Source: Actinomycetota bacterium (GTDB lineage Bacteria; Actinomycetota; CADDZG01; WHSQ01). From it: 59,516 nt of DNA. Shown piece after piece: positions 17,122 to 25,821 of the stretch. The DNA is taken from contig JACDAL010000053.1 in NCBI GenBank assembly GCA_013695465.1, positions 1 through 59,516 of the forward strand. The letters are read 5' to 3'. How positions within the stretch are numbered: position 1 is the stretch's first letter; the number at the start of each line of letters is the position of its first letter. The notes beneath the pieces are model-generated. The model saw only the letters and a list, made by a program, of their open reading frames with translations, was not told the origin of the DNA and searched no databases. The translations under genes were made by a program, and so were the position numbers.

Positions 17122-18956
17122 TAGGCGCTGCGCTCCTCGCCCTCGTCCACAACCTCGGCGTCGACGACGTCATCGGAGCCCTCGGGAGCACCTGCTCCCG
17201 GTTGGTCGGGTGCCGTCTGGCTCTGCTTGTAGATGACCTCGGCAAACTTCTGGGACGCGGTCACAAGCTCTTCGGTGGTGCGCTTTATGAGCTCGACGTC
17301 GGAGCCTGCGATGGCCTCCTTGGTTTCGCCCAGGGCGGCTTCGATTCGGGTGCGGTCGCTCGCCTCGAGCTTCTCACCGTGCTCCTTCAAGGACTTCTCG
17401 GTCTGGTAGATGGCGTTGTCGGCCTGGTTCTTGGCCTCGACCTCCGCCCGGCGCTCACGGTCTTCGTTGGCGTGGGATTCGGCGTCCGTGACCATGCGCT
17501 GGATCTCGTCGTCGGCAAGCTTGGTTCCGCCGGTGATGGTCATCGACTGTTCCTGCCCGGTGCCGAGGTCTTTAGCGTGCACGTTGACGATGCCGTTTGC
17601 GTCGATGTCGAAGCTGACCTCGATCTGAGGCATGCCTCGCGGCGCCGGCGGCAGGCCCACGAGCTGGAAGCGCCCCAGAGATTTGTTTCGGTACGCCATG
17701 TCGGCTTCGCCCTGGAGCACGTGGATCTCGACCGAAGGCTGGCTGTCCTCGGCGGTGGTGAAGATCTCGGAGCGCTTGGTGGGAATGGTCGTGTTGCGCT
17801 CGATGAGCCGGGTGAAGATCGAGCCCTTGGTCTCGACACCCAGCGAAAGCGGCGTCACATCGAGCAGCAGGACGTCTTTGACCTCTCCCTTGAGCACGCC
17901 GGCCTGGATAGCCGCGCCGACGGCAACCACCTCGTCGGGGTTGACGCCCTGGTGTGGGTCCTTGCCGCCCGTGAGCCCCTTGACGAGCTCGCGCACCATC
18001 GGCATGCGGGTGGAGCCTCCTACCAGAATCACATGGTCGATCTGGGACACGGAGATGGAGGCGTCCTTGATGGCCTGGTTGAACGGACCGGTGCACTTCT
18101 CGAGCAGGTCTTCGGTCATGCGCTCGAACTCGGAGCGGGTCAGCGTCTCTTCGAGGTGAAGGGGGCCCTGCTCGGTAGCGGTGATGAACGGCAGATTTAT
18201 AGTCGTCGACTGAGTCGAGGAAAGCTCGACCTTGGCCTTCTCGGCGGCCTCCTTGAGCCGCTGCGAGGCCATCTTGTCCTTCGCCAGGTCAATGCCATGG
18301 GCGTTCTTGAAGCTCTTGACGAGGTGCTCGATGACGCGCTGGTCCCAGTCGTCGCCACCGAGGCTCGTGTTGCCCGAGGTCGACTTGACCTCGAAGACAC
18401 CGTCGCCGAGGTCCAGCAACGACACGTCGAAGGTTCCGCCGCCGAGGTCGAAAACGAGGATGGTTTGATCCTCATCGGCCTTGTCGAGCCCATATGCGAG
18501 GGCCGCTGCAGTGGGTTCGTTGATGATCCGCAGCACTTCGAGGCCCGCGATCTTTCCGGCCTCCTTGGTAGCCTGGCGCTGAGCGTCGTCGAAGTAGGCG
18601 GGAACGGTGACCACCGCTTCGGTCACCTTGTCCGAGAGGTAGGACTCGGCGTCGGTCTTGAGCTTCTGCAGAATGCGCGCCGAGATCTCCTGGGGCGAGT
18701 AGCCCTTGGAGTCGATCGTGTTCTTGTGGTCCGTGCCCATTTCGCGCTTGATCGAGCGGATGGTGCGGTCGGGGTTCGTGATCGCCTGGCGCTTGGCGAC
18801 CTCGCCGACCAAGACCTCGCCCGACTTGGAGAACGCCACGACCGAGGGCGTGGTCCGGGACCCCTCGGCGTTCGGGATCACGGTGGGCTCTCCGCCCTCG
18901 AGCACTGCGACCACAGAGTTGGTCGTGCCGAGGTCTATGCCTACTGCTTTTGCCAT
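17121..18956 (-). CDS. dnaK: Chaperone DnaK (Hsp70)
   Basis: 611 residues. The ATPase domain starts [22 protein letters not shown] and contains [18 protein letters not shown] and [19 protein letters not shown]. The substrate-binding domain contains [23 protein letters not shown]. The C-terminal tail is acidic ([17 protein letters not shown]). First gene of the operon dnaK-grpE-dnaJ-hspR-hydrolase. A HAIR-like inverted repeat and a promoter lie upstream, so HspR repression is expected; no CIRCE is seen here. Confidence 0.98.
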   Translation of the reverse strand: MAKAVGIDLGTTNSVVAVLEGGEPTVIPNAEGSRTTPSVVAFSKSGEVLVGEVAKRQAITNPDRTIRSIKREMGTDHKNTIDSKGYSPQEISARILQKLKTDAESYLSDKVTEAVVTVPAYFDDAQRQATKEAGKIAGLEVLRIINEPTAAALAYGLDKADEDQTILVFDLGGGTFDVSLLDLGDGVFEVKSTSGNTSLGGDDWDQRVIEHLVKSFKNAHGIDLAKDKMASQRLKEAAEKAKVELSSTQSTTINLPFITATEQGPLHLEETLTRSEFERMTEDLLEKCTGPFNQAIKDASISVSQIDHVILVGGSTRMPMVRELVKGLTGGKDPHQGVNPDEVVAVGAAIQAGVLKGEVKDVLLLDVTPLSLGVETKGSIFTRLIERNTTIPTKRSEIFTTAEDSQPSVEIHVLQGEADMAYRNKSLGRFQLVGLPPAPRGMPQIEVSFDIDANGIVNVHAKDLGTGQEQSMTITGGTKLADDEIQRMVTDAESHANEDRERRAEVEAKNQADNAIYQTEKSLKEHGEKLEASDRTRIEAALGETKEAIAGSDVELIKRTTEELVTASQKFAEVIYKQSQTAPDQPGAGAPEGSDDVVDAEVVDEGEERSA

Positions 18957-19009
18957 TTCTTCTTCCTCCTGCTGTCGTCGGCTGTTGATTAATATGAGCG
19001 TTCCGGCAC

Positions 19010-19042
19010 ACTATAACTTGAGTGTACTGCTATCAACTCATG
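19010..19042 (-). promoter_or_regulatory. dnaK promoter with HAIR-like (HspR) site
   Basis: On the minus strand, TTGATA (19031-19036) and TATAGT (19010-19015) form a -35/-10 pair with a short 15-bp spacer. The half-sites CATGAGT (19036-19042) and ACTCAAG (19017-19023) face each other across it, matching the HAIR arms CTTGAGT/ACTCAAG with one mismatch. The gap is 12 nt rather than the usual 7, so the site is degenerate or read differently. It is the only HAIR-like sequence in the gene-free stretch 18957-19270. Confidence 0.5.
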
Positions 19043-19104
19043 TCGAGTGTGAATTGTTCCCGGCTGTGAGGACTGGATTCTCGGCCGCGAATCGGGGCGG
19101 GGGG

Positions 19105-19178
19105 TGGTGGCAAATGTCCTCAGTCCGCTTCTAACCACAGTTTCTTGTGGGCAGATGTTCTCGGTCCGCTATTGCCAC
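19105..19178 (-). repeat. Dispersed intergenic repeat, locus e (paired unit)
   Basis: Two core copies (19113-19129 and 19154-19170, reverse orientation, 41 bp apart) carry 3 and 4 mismatches to AGCGAACCGTGGACATT. They are bounded by GGTGGC at the left and GCCACC at the right. CCACAG...CTTGTGGG in the middle forms the inter-unit hairpin. It lies between the divergent dnaK and the iron-sulfur protein gene. Confidence 0.75.
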
Positions 19179-19270
19179 CTCGGGAGCGGGGTGGGCCGGG
19201 GGTCGCGGGCGGGGGCCGGGCCGGGAGAGTAATTTATGAGGCGCCGGATGGGGTCGAGAACGGAGGTCGG

Positions 19271-21325
19271 GTGCTCGAGAAGCTCTTGATGACGCTTGTG
19301 ATCGCGCTGAGCGCGGCCCTGTTCGCGCGCCGGACCCGAACGCTCGTAGAGCTCCTTCGCCTGGGCCGGGACGCTCCGCTCAAACCGCGCCGCTGGGGGC
19401 CAAAGCTCACCCAACAGCTCGTGGTGGTGCTGGGCCAGAGAAAGCTCTTGCAATGGAGCCTCCCTGGTGTCATGCACGCGCTGATCTTCTGGGGGTTCCT
19501 GGTTCTCCTGACCACGATCGTGGAAGCATTCGGTGCCGTCTACCAAGAGGACTTCGCCCTTCCCATAATCGGTCGGTGGGGGCCCCTCGGGCTCCTTCAA
19601 GACATCTTCATCGTCGCGGTGGCGGGGGGGATTGGCCTCGCCTTCGCAATCCGCAAGTTGCAGCGTCCGGAACGCTTCAGCGGCTCGCATCTGGAAGAGG
19701 CCGACTACATCCTCGGCGCCATCGGCGCCATCATGCTCACCCTTTTGCTGACGCGCGCGGCCCAGATAAGTCTGGATCGCTTTCCCTACGACACCTCCTG
19801 GACGCCCCTATCGATGGTTGTCGCGGCACTGATGGGAGGCCTCTCTCGCGGTGCTCTCGAGGCGCTGGAGATCGTGTTCACCTGGTGGCACTCGTTGTTG
19901 GTGCTGGGATTCCTCGTCTACCTCACCTACTCGAAGCACCTCCACATCGTCACCGCCGGGCTGAACGTCCTCTTCACATCAGAGCGGCCCAAGGGGGCGC
20001 TCGCACCCATGAACCTGGACTTCGAGACCATGTCCGAGGACGACCGCTTCGGCGCGAACAAGATCACCGACCTCACCTTGAAGCAATTGCTCGACGGCAT
20101 GACCTGCACCGAGTGCGGGCGCTGCCAGTCACAGTGCCCCGCATGGAACACCGGCAAGCCCCTATCTCCCAAGCTCGTGATCATGGACTTGCGCGACGAG
20201 CTGTTCCGATCCGGCGACTCCCTTCTCGCCGCCAAGGCCGGTGGAAACGGAAGCAGGAAGGTTGAAAATGGACTCGAAGCGGCCCTCGCCGAGCTTCCGC
20301 CCCTCAATCCCGAAGTGGTGGCGGACGAAGCCATCTGGGACTGCACCACGTGCGGCGCCTGCGTGCAAGCCTGCCCCGTCAACATCGAGCACATCGACGT
20401 CATCGTCGACATGCGACGCAATCTCGTGATGAGCGAGTCACGTTTTCCGCGTGAAATGCAGAGCGCTTTGCAGAACCTCGAGACCACCGGCAATCCGTGG
20501 GGGAGACCGTCTCAGGAGCGGCTCGAGTGGATGAAGGGATCTGCCAGGCAGGCCAAGTTGGAGGTGCCGCACATCTCCGACGCGCCAGACGCTGAGGTGC
20601 TGCTGTGGGTGGGGTGCGCCGGAGCGTTCGACGAAAGAAACCGCGGCGTCGTCTACGCGTTCGCCCGCCTCATGGAGATAGCAGGGATCTCCTTCGCGGT
20701 GCTGGGCAAGGACGAGTCGTGCACCGGGGATCCGGCCCGTCGCATGGGGGCCGAGCACATCTTCCAGATGCTTGCGGAGCAGAACGTCGAGCTGCTCAAA
20801 GGTCAAGCGCCCCGGCGCATCGTGACCACCTGCCCACATTGTTTCAACACGATCTTCAACGAGTACCCGCAGTTCGGTGGTCACTTCGAGGTCACCCACC
20901 ACACCGAGTACCTCGCCGAGCTCGTGGCGGCCGGCCGGCTGCAACCGCGGGAGCCCGTGGCGGATTCGATCACGTATCACGACCCCTGCTACAACGCGCG
21001 CCACAATGATCTCGTTCAGGGCGCCCGGACGGTGCTGGACGCGATCCCGGGCGCCATCTATAGCGAGTTGCATCGCCACGGGCACGGCACGTTTTGCTGC
21101 GGAGCCGGCGGCGGACGGATGTGGATGGAGGAGCGCAGGGGCAAAAGGATGAACCTCGAGCGGGTCGACGAAGCCCTGGCTTCAGACTCGGATACCGTCG
21201 TGGTGGGCTGCCCCTATTGCAACATCATGCTGGCCGACGGCGTCGTCGATCGCCGCGCGAATCTAGACCTCAGCGTGACCGACCTTGCCCAGATTTTGCT
21301 GCGTTCGGTAGAAGGAGAGAAATGA
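19271..21325 (+). CDS. Hdr-like membrane iron-sulfur oxidoreductase
   Basis: About 684 residues. The N-terminus has five or six membrane helices resembling a nitrate-reductase-gamma-type cytochrome domain, with His-containing helices (MHALIFWGFLVLLTTIVEAFG; TWWHSLLVLGFLVYL). Two 4Fe-4S motifs follow: CTECGRCQSQCP and CTTCGACVQACP. The C-terminal half has two cysteine-rich CCG domains (VGCAG...TTCPHCFNTIF and DPCYNARHN...FCCGAGGGRMW...GCPYCNIML), as in HdrD/GlpC and mycobacterial Rv0338c-type proteins. It probably moves electrons between the quinone pool and a soluble partner. The GTG at 19271 is chosen because GGAGG precedes it at 4 nt; the frame is open to 19145, inside the repeat. It overlaps the next gene by 4 nt. 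Confidence 0.88.
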   Translation: MLEKLLMTLVIALSAALFARRTRTLVELLRLGRDAPLKPRRWGPKLTQQLVVVLGQRKLLQWSLPGVMHALIFWGFLVLLTTIVEAFGAVYQEDFALPIIGRWGPLGLLQDIFIVAVAGGIGLAFAIRKLQRPERFSGSHLEEADYILGAIGAIMLTLLLTRAAQISLDRFPYDTSWTPLSMVVAALMGGLSRGALEALEIVFTWWHSLLVLGFLVYLTYSKHLHIVTAGLNVLFTSERPKGALAPMNLDFETMSEDDRFGANKITDLTLKQLLDGMTCTECGRCQSQCPAWNTGKPLSPKLVIMDLRDELFRSGDSLLAAKAGGNGSRKVENGLEAALAELPPLNPEVVADEAIWDCTTCGACVQACPVNIEHIDVIVDMRRNLVMSESRFPREMQSALQNLETTGNPWGRPSQERLEWMKGSARQAKLEVPHISDAPDAEVLLWVGCAGAFDERNRGVVYAFARLMEIAGISFAVLGKDESCTGDPARRMGAEHIFQMLAEQNVELLKGQAPRRIVTTCPHCFNTIFNEYPQFGGHFEVTHHTEYLAELVAAGRLQPREPVADSITYHDPCYNARHNDLVQGARTVLDAIPGAIYSELHRHGHGTFCCGAGGGRMWMEERRGKRMNLERVDEALASDSDTVVVGCPYCNIMLADGVVDRRANLDLSVTDLAQILLRSVEGEK

Positions 21326-22047
21326 CCCTGAAGGAAAGTGCGTACGCCGAGGCCTTGCAACGCGACTCGGAGAGGTTGGTGGCGGCGGCGAGTGGAAACC
21401 TCGAGGGCCAGGTGCCGAGCTGTCCCGGCTGGAATGTTCGGGACCTAGTGGCCCACACCGGGGAGGTGCACCGCTTCTGGTCTCAGGTTATCGAGCGCCG
21501 CCTCCAGGACATCGGTGAGCGGGATGCGATCCACGTTCCCTCGGACGACGAGCTGCCGGCATGGTTCCGAGAGGGGGCCGCACACCTCTCACACGTCCTC
21601 TCCTCGATCGACGGCAGCATCGGGGTGTGGACGTGGTCTCGCCAAAAGGACGCCGCATTCGTCAAACGCCGCATGGCCCAGGAGACCGCAGTTCACCGTT
21701 GGGACGCCCAATCGGCCACGACCAAGCCCGACCCGATCGAGCCCGAGCTGGCCCGCGACGGCGTCGATGAGCTTTTCGACATCTTCATGCCGGTGGAGGA
21801 GGCTCGCCTCACCGGCCACGGAGAGACGATCCACCTCCATCAAACAGACGGCGACGGCGAGTGGATCGTGACGCTGGGGGACAGGGTCACGGTGGAGCGC
21901 GGCCACACCAAGGCGGACACCGCGGTTCGAGGCACGGGCTCGGATCTGTTGCTGATGTTGTGGCGGCGGGTGCCGCCCTCTCAGCTGGAGGTTCTCGGGC
22001 AACCCGCGAATCTCGAGCGTTTCCTCGCCTGGATCGACCTCAATTGA
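21322..22047 (+). CDS. Mycothiol-dependent-isomerase-like DinB family protein (TIGR03083 type)
   Basis: 241 residues. The N-terminal DinB-like four-helix bundle carries [23 protein letters not shown] and [14 protein letters not shown], providing the His-x3-His-type metal site of the maleylpyruvate isomerase/mycothiol S-transferase group. A small C-terminal domain follows ([29 protein letters not shown]). The substrate is unknown; the family suggests that this organism makes mycothiol or a related thiol. ATG overlaps the previous stop (ATGA). Its 3' end overlaps convergent dcd by 8 nt. Confidence 0.85.
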   Translation: MTLKESAYAEALQRDSERLVAAASGNLEGQVPSCPGWNVRDLVAHTGEVHRFWSQVIERRLQDIGERDAIHVPSDDELPAWFREGAAHLSHVLSSIDGSIGVWTWSRQKDAAFVKRRMAQETAVHRWDAQSATTKPDPIEPELARDGVDELFDIFMPVEEARLTGHGETIHLHQTDGDGEWIVTLGDRVTVERGHTKADTAVRGTGSDLLLMLWRRVPPSQLEVLGQPANLERFLAWIDLN

Positions 22048-22603
22048 AGTTCTCGTAGTAGCGAGAGGGGGTCGGACCGCGCTGGCCCTGGTACTTCGAG
22101 CCCAGACGGGCCGAGCCATAGGGAGACTCGGCCGGGGACGACAGCTCGAAGAAGCTGATCTGCCCGATCTTCATGCCCGGGTAAATCGTTATCGGCAGTG
22201 TGGCGACGTTCGAGAGCTCGAGGGTCAGGTGGCCCTCGAAGCCCGGATCCACGTAGCCCGCGGTCGAGTGGATCAAAAGGCCAAGCCTCCCCAGCGAGCT
22301 CTTGCCCTCGAGGCGCGCCACGAGATCGTCGGAGAGCCTCACGTGCTCGCAGGTCGAGCCGAGCACGAACTCACCCGGGTGAAGGATGAAGGGGCCCTCG
22401 TCTGAGGCCTCCACCAGCTCGGTGAGGTCCTCCATCGGCTTCTTGACGTCGATGTACGGGTGGCGGGCGTTGTGGAAAGTGCGGAAATAGCGGTCCACCC
22501 GCAGGTCGACCGAAGAGGGCTGGACGTCTGAGTCGTCGAATGGCTCGATGCCGATGCGGCCGCTTTGAAGCGCCTTGCGGATGTCCCGGTCCGACAGAAT
22601 CAC
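22040..22603 (-). CDS. dcd: dCTP deaminase, probably bifunctional (dCTP to dUMP)
   Basis: 187 residues. Markers are [50 protein letters not shown] (catalytic region) and [18 protein letters not shown] at the end. The sequence closely follows the mycobacterial bifunctional DCD-DUT enzyme, which deaminates and dephosphorylates dCTP to supply dUMP for thymidylate synthesis. GTG start at 22603. It is convergent with the DinB-like gene; tRNA-Gly lies 35 bp upstream on the opposite strand. Confidence 0.95.
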   Translation of the reverse strand: MILSDRDIRKALQSGRIGIEPFDDSDVQPSSVDLRVDRYFRTFHNARHPYIDVKKPMEDLTELVEASDEGPFILHPGEFVLGSTCEHVRLSDDLVARLEGKSSLGRLGLLIHSTAGYVDPGFEGHLTLELSNVATLPITIYPGMKIGQISFFELSSPAESPYGSARLGSKYQGQRGPTPSRYYENFN

Positions 22604-22636
22604 GGCCGAAGTGTAGGGCTAGTACCATCGAATCAG

Positions 22637-22708
<72 letters not shown>

Positions 22709-22914
22709 CTCACTGTTTGCGCAGCTCAGGGTGGTACAGCTGTTCGATGCGAGTGAGCGCATGTCACACGGATGTCAAACGGGCGTTATGCATGAAATTA
22801 CGGCGCACGGATCTCACGCGGGTACGGGTCATCCGCATAGGAGAACGCGCTGAGCGCGTCGGAGAGGCCGAGGGCAGGTAACGTCGATTGCATCCAACGA
22901 TTAGAGGAGGAACT

Positions 22915-23319
22915 GTGGGTGGGGACTCGCTCTTGGAGAGGTGGTTCGCCGCGGGAGACGAGGGCGATCTGGACGCATTTGACGACTTTCTCCACCCCAA
23001 CGTCGTAGTACACGCGCCGATGGGTCTATCGACTGAGGGGCCCGATGCCGAGAAGGCGGTGTGGAGAGATGCCCTTCGCGCGATGCCCGACATCCGCCAC
23101 GACTTGCAGGAAGTGATCAGCTTGGGCTCCACGATTGCGGCCCGCGCCGTCGTGACGGGTACGCTCCAAGGCGATTTCGCGGGTATCAGCGCCAACGGGA
23201 AGAGCTTCCAGATCGATCAGGGTCTCTTCGCTCACGTCCGCGAGGACAAGATTGTCGAAGCTTGGGAGATTGTGGACACGGCGAGCCTTCTTCGACAGCT
23301 CGGCGCGCTCCCCGCGTGA
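22915..23319 (+). CDS. SnoaL-like (ester cyclase-type) protein
   Basis: 134 residues. The NTF2-like cone fold is recognisable from LLERWFAAGDEGDLDAFDDFLHPNVVVHAP, PDIRHDLQEVISLGSTIAARAVVTGTLQGDFAGI and FAHVREDKIVEAWEIVDTASLLRQLG. Family members include polyketide cyclases, but most have unknown roles. The GTG at 22915 has GAGGAGG 4 nt upstream. A second NTF2-like gene follows 132 bp downstream; the gap holds a poly-A run but no clear promoter. Confidence 0.8.
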   Translation: MGGDSLLERWFAAGDEGDLDAFDDFLHPNVVVHAPMGLSTEGPDAEKAVWRDALRAMPDIRHDLQEVISLGSTIAARAVVTGTLQGDFAGISANGKSFQIDQGLFAHVREDKIVEAWEIVDTASLLRQLGALPA

Positions 23320-23451
23320 TTGAGGCGCTCGTCGTACCACCGAGGCCGATTCTTCGCGCTCAGGTGTGCCCGGCGGAAACGAGCGCAGCGACGCAGCGTG
23401 GCGCTTACCCTGTATACGCCTTCTAGTGGCCAAAAAAAGCCGGAGAACTCC

Positions 23452-23880
23452 ATGAGTGAACTCGACGATTTCCTCAACGAAACCCTCCCCCGGCAGATCG
23501 AGGCGGAGACGGCGATCCACAACGGCGACGTTGAACCGCGGCTGGAAATGTGGTCGAGGAAGGATCCCGTGACGCTCCTCGGTGCGTTCGGCATCGCGCA
23601 CAGCGGCTGGGATGAGGTCAGTCGGGCGTTCCGGTGGGTTGCGTCGCGCTTCTCCAATTGCACCGCCTATGATTTCGAGTTGCTTGCCGCAGGCGTCAGT
23701 GGGGACCTCGCCTACACGGTGGCCTACGAGCGAGCCACGTCCTCAATGGACAATGGCCCGGTAGAGGCGCAGATGCTGCGGGCGACACACGTCTACCGTC
23801 GTGAAGACGGCGAGTGGAAGATTGTTCATCGCCAGGGCGACGGCTTAGGCAGTGATCAGGCTCCGCACGACAACGCCTAG
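23452..23880 (+). CDS. SnoaL/DUF4440-like NTF2-fold protein
   Basis: 142 residues. Recognised from DDFLNETLPRQIEAETAIHNGDVEPRLEMWSRKDPVTLLGAF, the shielding helix region WDEVSRAFRWVASRF and the C-terminal strands MLRATHVYRREDGEWKIVHRQGDGL. This pattern is typical of DUF4440/SnoaL-3 proteins. It probably binds a small hydrophobic ligand or acts as a dimeric scaffold; no specific function. ATG at 23452 has GGAG 7 nt upstream. The following 250 bp (23881-24130) show nothing recognisable. Confidence 0.8.
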   Translation: MSELDDFLNETLPRQIEAETAIHNGDVEPRLEMWSRKDPVTLLGAFGIAHSGWDEVSRAFRWVASRFSNCTAYDFELLAAGVSGDLAYTVAYERATSSMDNGPVEAQMLRATHVYRREDGEWKIVHRQGDGLGSDQAPHDNA

Positions 23881-24130
23881 TCCGATTCCATCCAGGGGTC
23901 CGGCCTCGAGCGACCTCACGAGAAGCCGCCGGAGTAGTGTCGTAATTCTCCAAGGCGGTGTTGTTCGACCCAGTCGCTCACATCACGCTGGAACGATCAA
24001 CGATCAGTTCGTGCGCAGCAGGATCACGGTGCTCGGCGAGTTTCGTGCGGACTTCCGTGTCATCGGCCGAGTTCGTGAAGGCGACCCTACGTAACCGTCA
24101 CAGCGACGGCTCGCTAATGTCATGGACGGG

Positions 24131-24790
24131 CTAGCCCAGAGGTCGCTCAGATCCCTCGGGCATTCCTGTTTGCTCAGTTTGCCGGCGGAGCCGATACCAG
24201 CTCGGGTCGGGGGCTTTCAGGAATTTAGGCAACGACACGTCGACGGATTCCTCATCGGTGACCGTCCACCCAGAAAAAGCGGACTCGATGTCCTTTCGAC
24301 TCATCCCGCGCGGGGTCGGCCCTCTGCGGCCAGGTGCAAACGCAAATATCAGGAGGGTGGCGTCCGGCGCGGCGACCGCACTTACCTCCCCGGCCGCCAC
24401 CTGCCGTTGCTCGTCCTTAAAACCATGGATAGTGCCTCCATCGAGGACCAGCTGGAAGCCGGTTCCAACGCCGGCGGCGCGGAGCGCGGTCACGTCGCCT
24501 TCGAGGAACTCGACCTCCATCCCCGCACTTTTGGCCCGTGCGCGGGCAGCACCGATAGCCTTCGGGATCATGTCGATGCCTGTGACCTGCCACCCGCGGG
24601 TCGCAAGCTCGACCGAGTCTCGTCCGGTGCCGCAGCCGAGGTCCAGAGCCTTTCCGTAAGGCGGCTCCCGTCCGCTTTCCTCTCGGGCGAACCAAGCTTC
24701 CACCTGCTGGGCGACCGGGCCTTGCTGAGCGGCTTGCTCCCAGGGCGTAAATCCCACCCGGTAGGCGAACTTATAGAACCCCATGCTCAT
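24131..24790 (-). CDS. SAM-dependent class I methyltransferase
   Basis: 219 residues. Motif I is ALDLGCGTGRDSVELATRGW, motif II VTGIDMIPKAIGAARARA, and FLEGDVTALRAAGVG marks the adenine-binding loop. The C-terminus is basic (SWYRLRRQTEQTG). The closest general type is the TehB/UbiE-like small-molecule methyltransferases; the substrate is unknown. The ATG at 24790 has GGAGGAG 6 nt upstream; the frame is open 23 codons further. Confidence 0.85.
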   Translation of the reverse strand: MSMGFYKFAYRVGFTPWEQAAQQGPVAQQVEAWFAREESGREPPYGKALDLGCGTGRDSVELATRGWQVTGIDMIPKAIGAARARAKSAGMEVEFLEGDVTALRAAGVGTGFQLVLDGGTIHGFKDEQRQVAAGEVSAVAAPDATLLIFAFAPGRRGPTPRGMSRKDIESAFSGWTVTDEESVDVSLPKFLKAPDPSWYRLRRQTEQTGMPEGSERPLG

Positions 24791-24897
24791 GCCGTTCTCC
24801 TCCATCTCCGCAACGAAGACTCTGGCGGCCTGCTGTCGAGAGCGTACGCCCACTGGCATCCTTCAACCCCCGGGCAGGCCACCTTCCTGAGTTCCGG

Positions 24898-25821
24898 TCA
24901 GGCCGTCGGTGGGGGGAAGTACTCCATCGCGAACAGCTTGGACCCCGAGAAGCACAGACTCCACACACTGCCCTTGGGGGCCGCGAAGTCTTCGGGAAGA
25001 GGCACCCTGTCCGCTTCTGCGAGCCGGCCAAGTAGGTCGGGGATGACGTCTCCCTGACTGCAGGCGACCGCGGCCCCCCCATTGGTAAGCCCCCGCAACA
25101 GCCCGACCGCGGCGTTCCGGTGCCGGGGATAACCGAGCTCCGACAGCAGGGAGTCCTCCACGACCGGTACGCCCGAGCTTTCGCTCAACGGCTCGACCGT
25201 CTGGACGCAGCGAACGAAGTCGGCCGAGATGATGTGGCCGGGCGCGAAGCGCACGAGCAAGCGTGCCAATCCCGAGGCTTGCTCTTTACCCTTGGCGTCG
25301 AGGGGACGGAGCCGGTCGTCCTTCTTCCACTTGGAGCGCTGGCCCGCGCTGCCGTGGCGCACCAGCAGCAGCAACCTGGTGTCGACCGGCTGGCCTGCGA
25401 AACGGCCCAGGATCTCCCTGTCGGTGGGATAGGTGAGCAGATCTCGAGCCTCCGCCAGGGGAGTCCAACGGATACGGTCAACCTCGTTTCCGGCCTCGAA
25501 GGCGCCGGGGCCGGCCCGCATCGCCCAGAAGCTCGTGACCTTGGGACGAGCCCCATTGCGAGACGACTTCAGATAGCGGACCCTGCCCAGCGAACGACCC
25601 GGGAGAGCGTGGTAGCCCGTTTCTTCCCACACCTCTCTTAGAGCGGCCTCGAAGGCGGTCTCGCCCGGCTCGAGCTTGCCTTTGGGGAGGCTCCAATCGT
25701 CGTAGCGGGGGCGGTGGATGAGAACTACCTCGATCTCGTCGGCGGCTTTCGCCCGCCGGTTGCGCCGCCACAGCAAGCCCCCGGCGGCGCGAATTTCTGG
25801 TCTCTTCAGCTCTTCATCCAT
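24898..25821 (-). CDS. MutT1-like Nudix hydrolase fused to histidine phosphatase
   Basis: 307 residues, two domains. Residues 1-140 are a Nudix hydrolase: box GKLEPGETAFEAALREVWEE followed by TGY. Residues 150-300 are a histidine phosphatase/SixA-like domain with the catalytic LLLLVRHGSAGQRSKW and SADFVRCVQTVEPL. The same fusion is mycobacterial MutT1, which removes 8-oxo-GTP/dGTP and diadenosine polyphosphates. It overlaps the CYTH-CHAD gene by 16 nt and belongs to the ppk operon, fitting a role in nucleotide/polyphosphate balance. Confidence 0.92.
   Translation of the reverse strand: MDEELKRPEIRAAGGLLWRRNRRAKAADEIEVVLIHRPRYDDWSLPKGKLEPGETAFEAALREVWEETGYHALPGRSLGRVRYLKSSRNGARPKVTSFWAMRAGPGAFEAGNEVDRIRWTPLAEARDLLTYPTDREILGRFAGQPVDTRLLLLVRHGSAGQRSKWKKDDRLRPLDAKGKEQASGLARLLVRFAPGHIISADFVRCVQTVEPLSESSGVPVVEDSLLSELGYPRHRNAAVGLLRGLTNGGAAVACSQGDVIPDLLGRLAEADRVPLPEDFAAPKGSVWSLCFSGSKLFAMEYFPPPTA

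Noticed and set aside
15481-17124. Long + strand open frame (547 codons) opposite hspR-dnaJ-grpE
   Set aside because: It spans three convincing opposite-strand genes, and its composition is typical of a shadow frame.
17202-18992. Long + strand open frame (596 codons) opposite dnaK
   Set aside because: Antisense shadow of dnaK caused by strong third-position GC bias; no recognisable domain.
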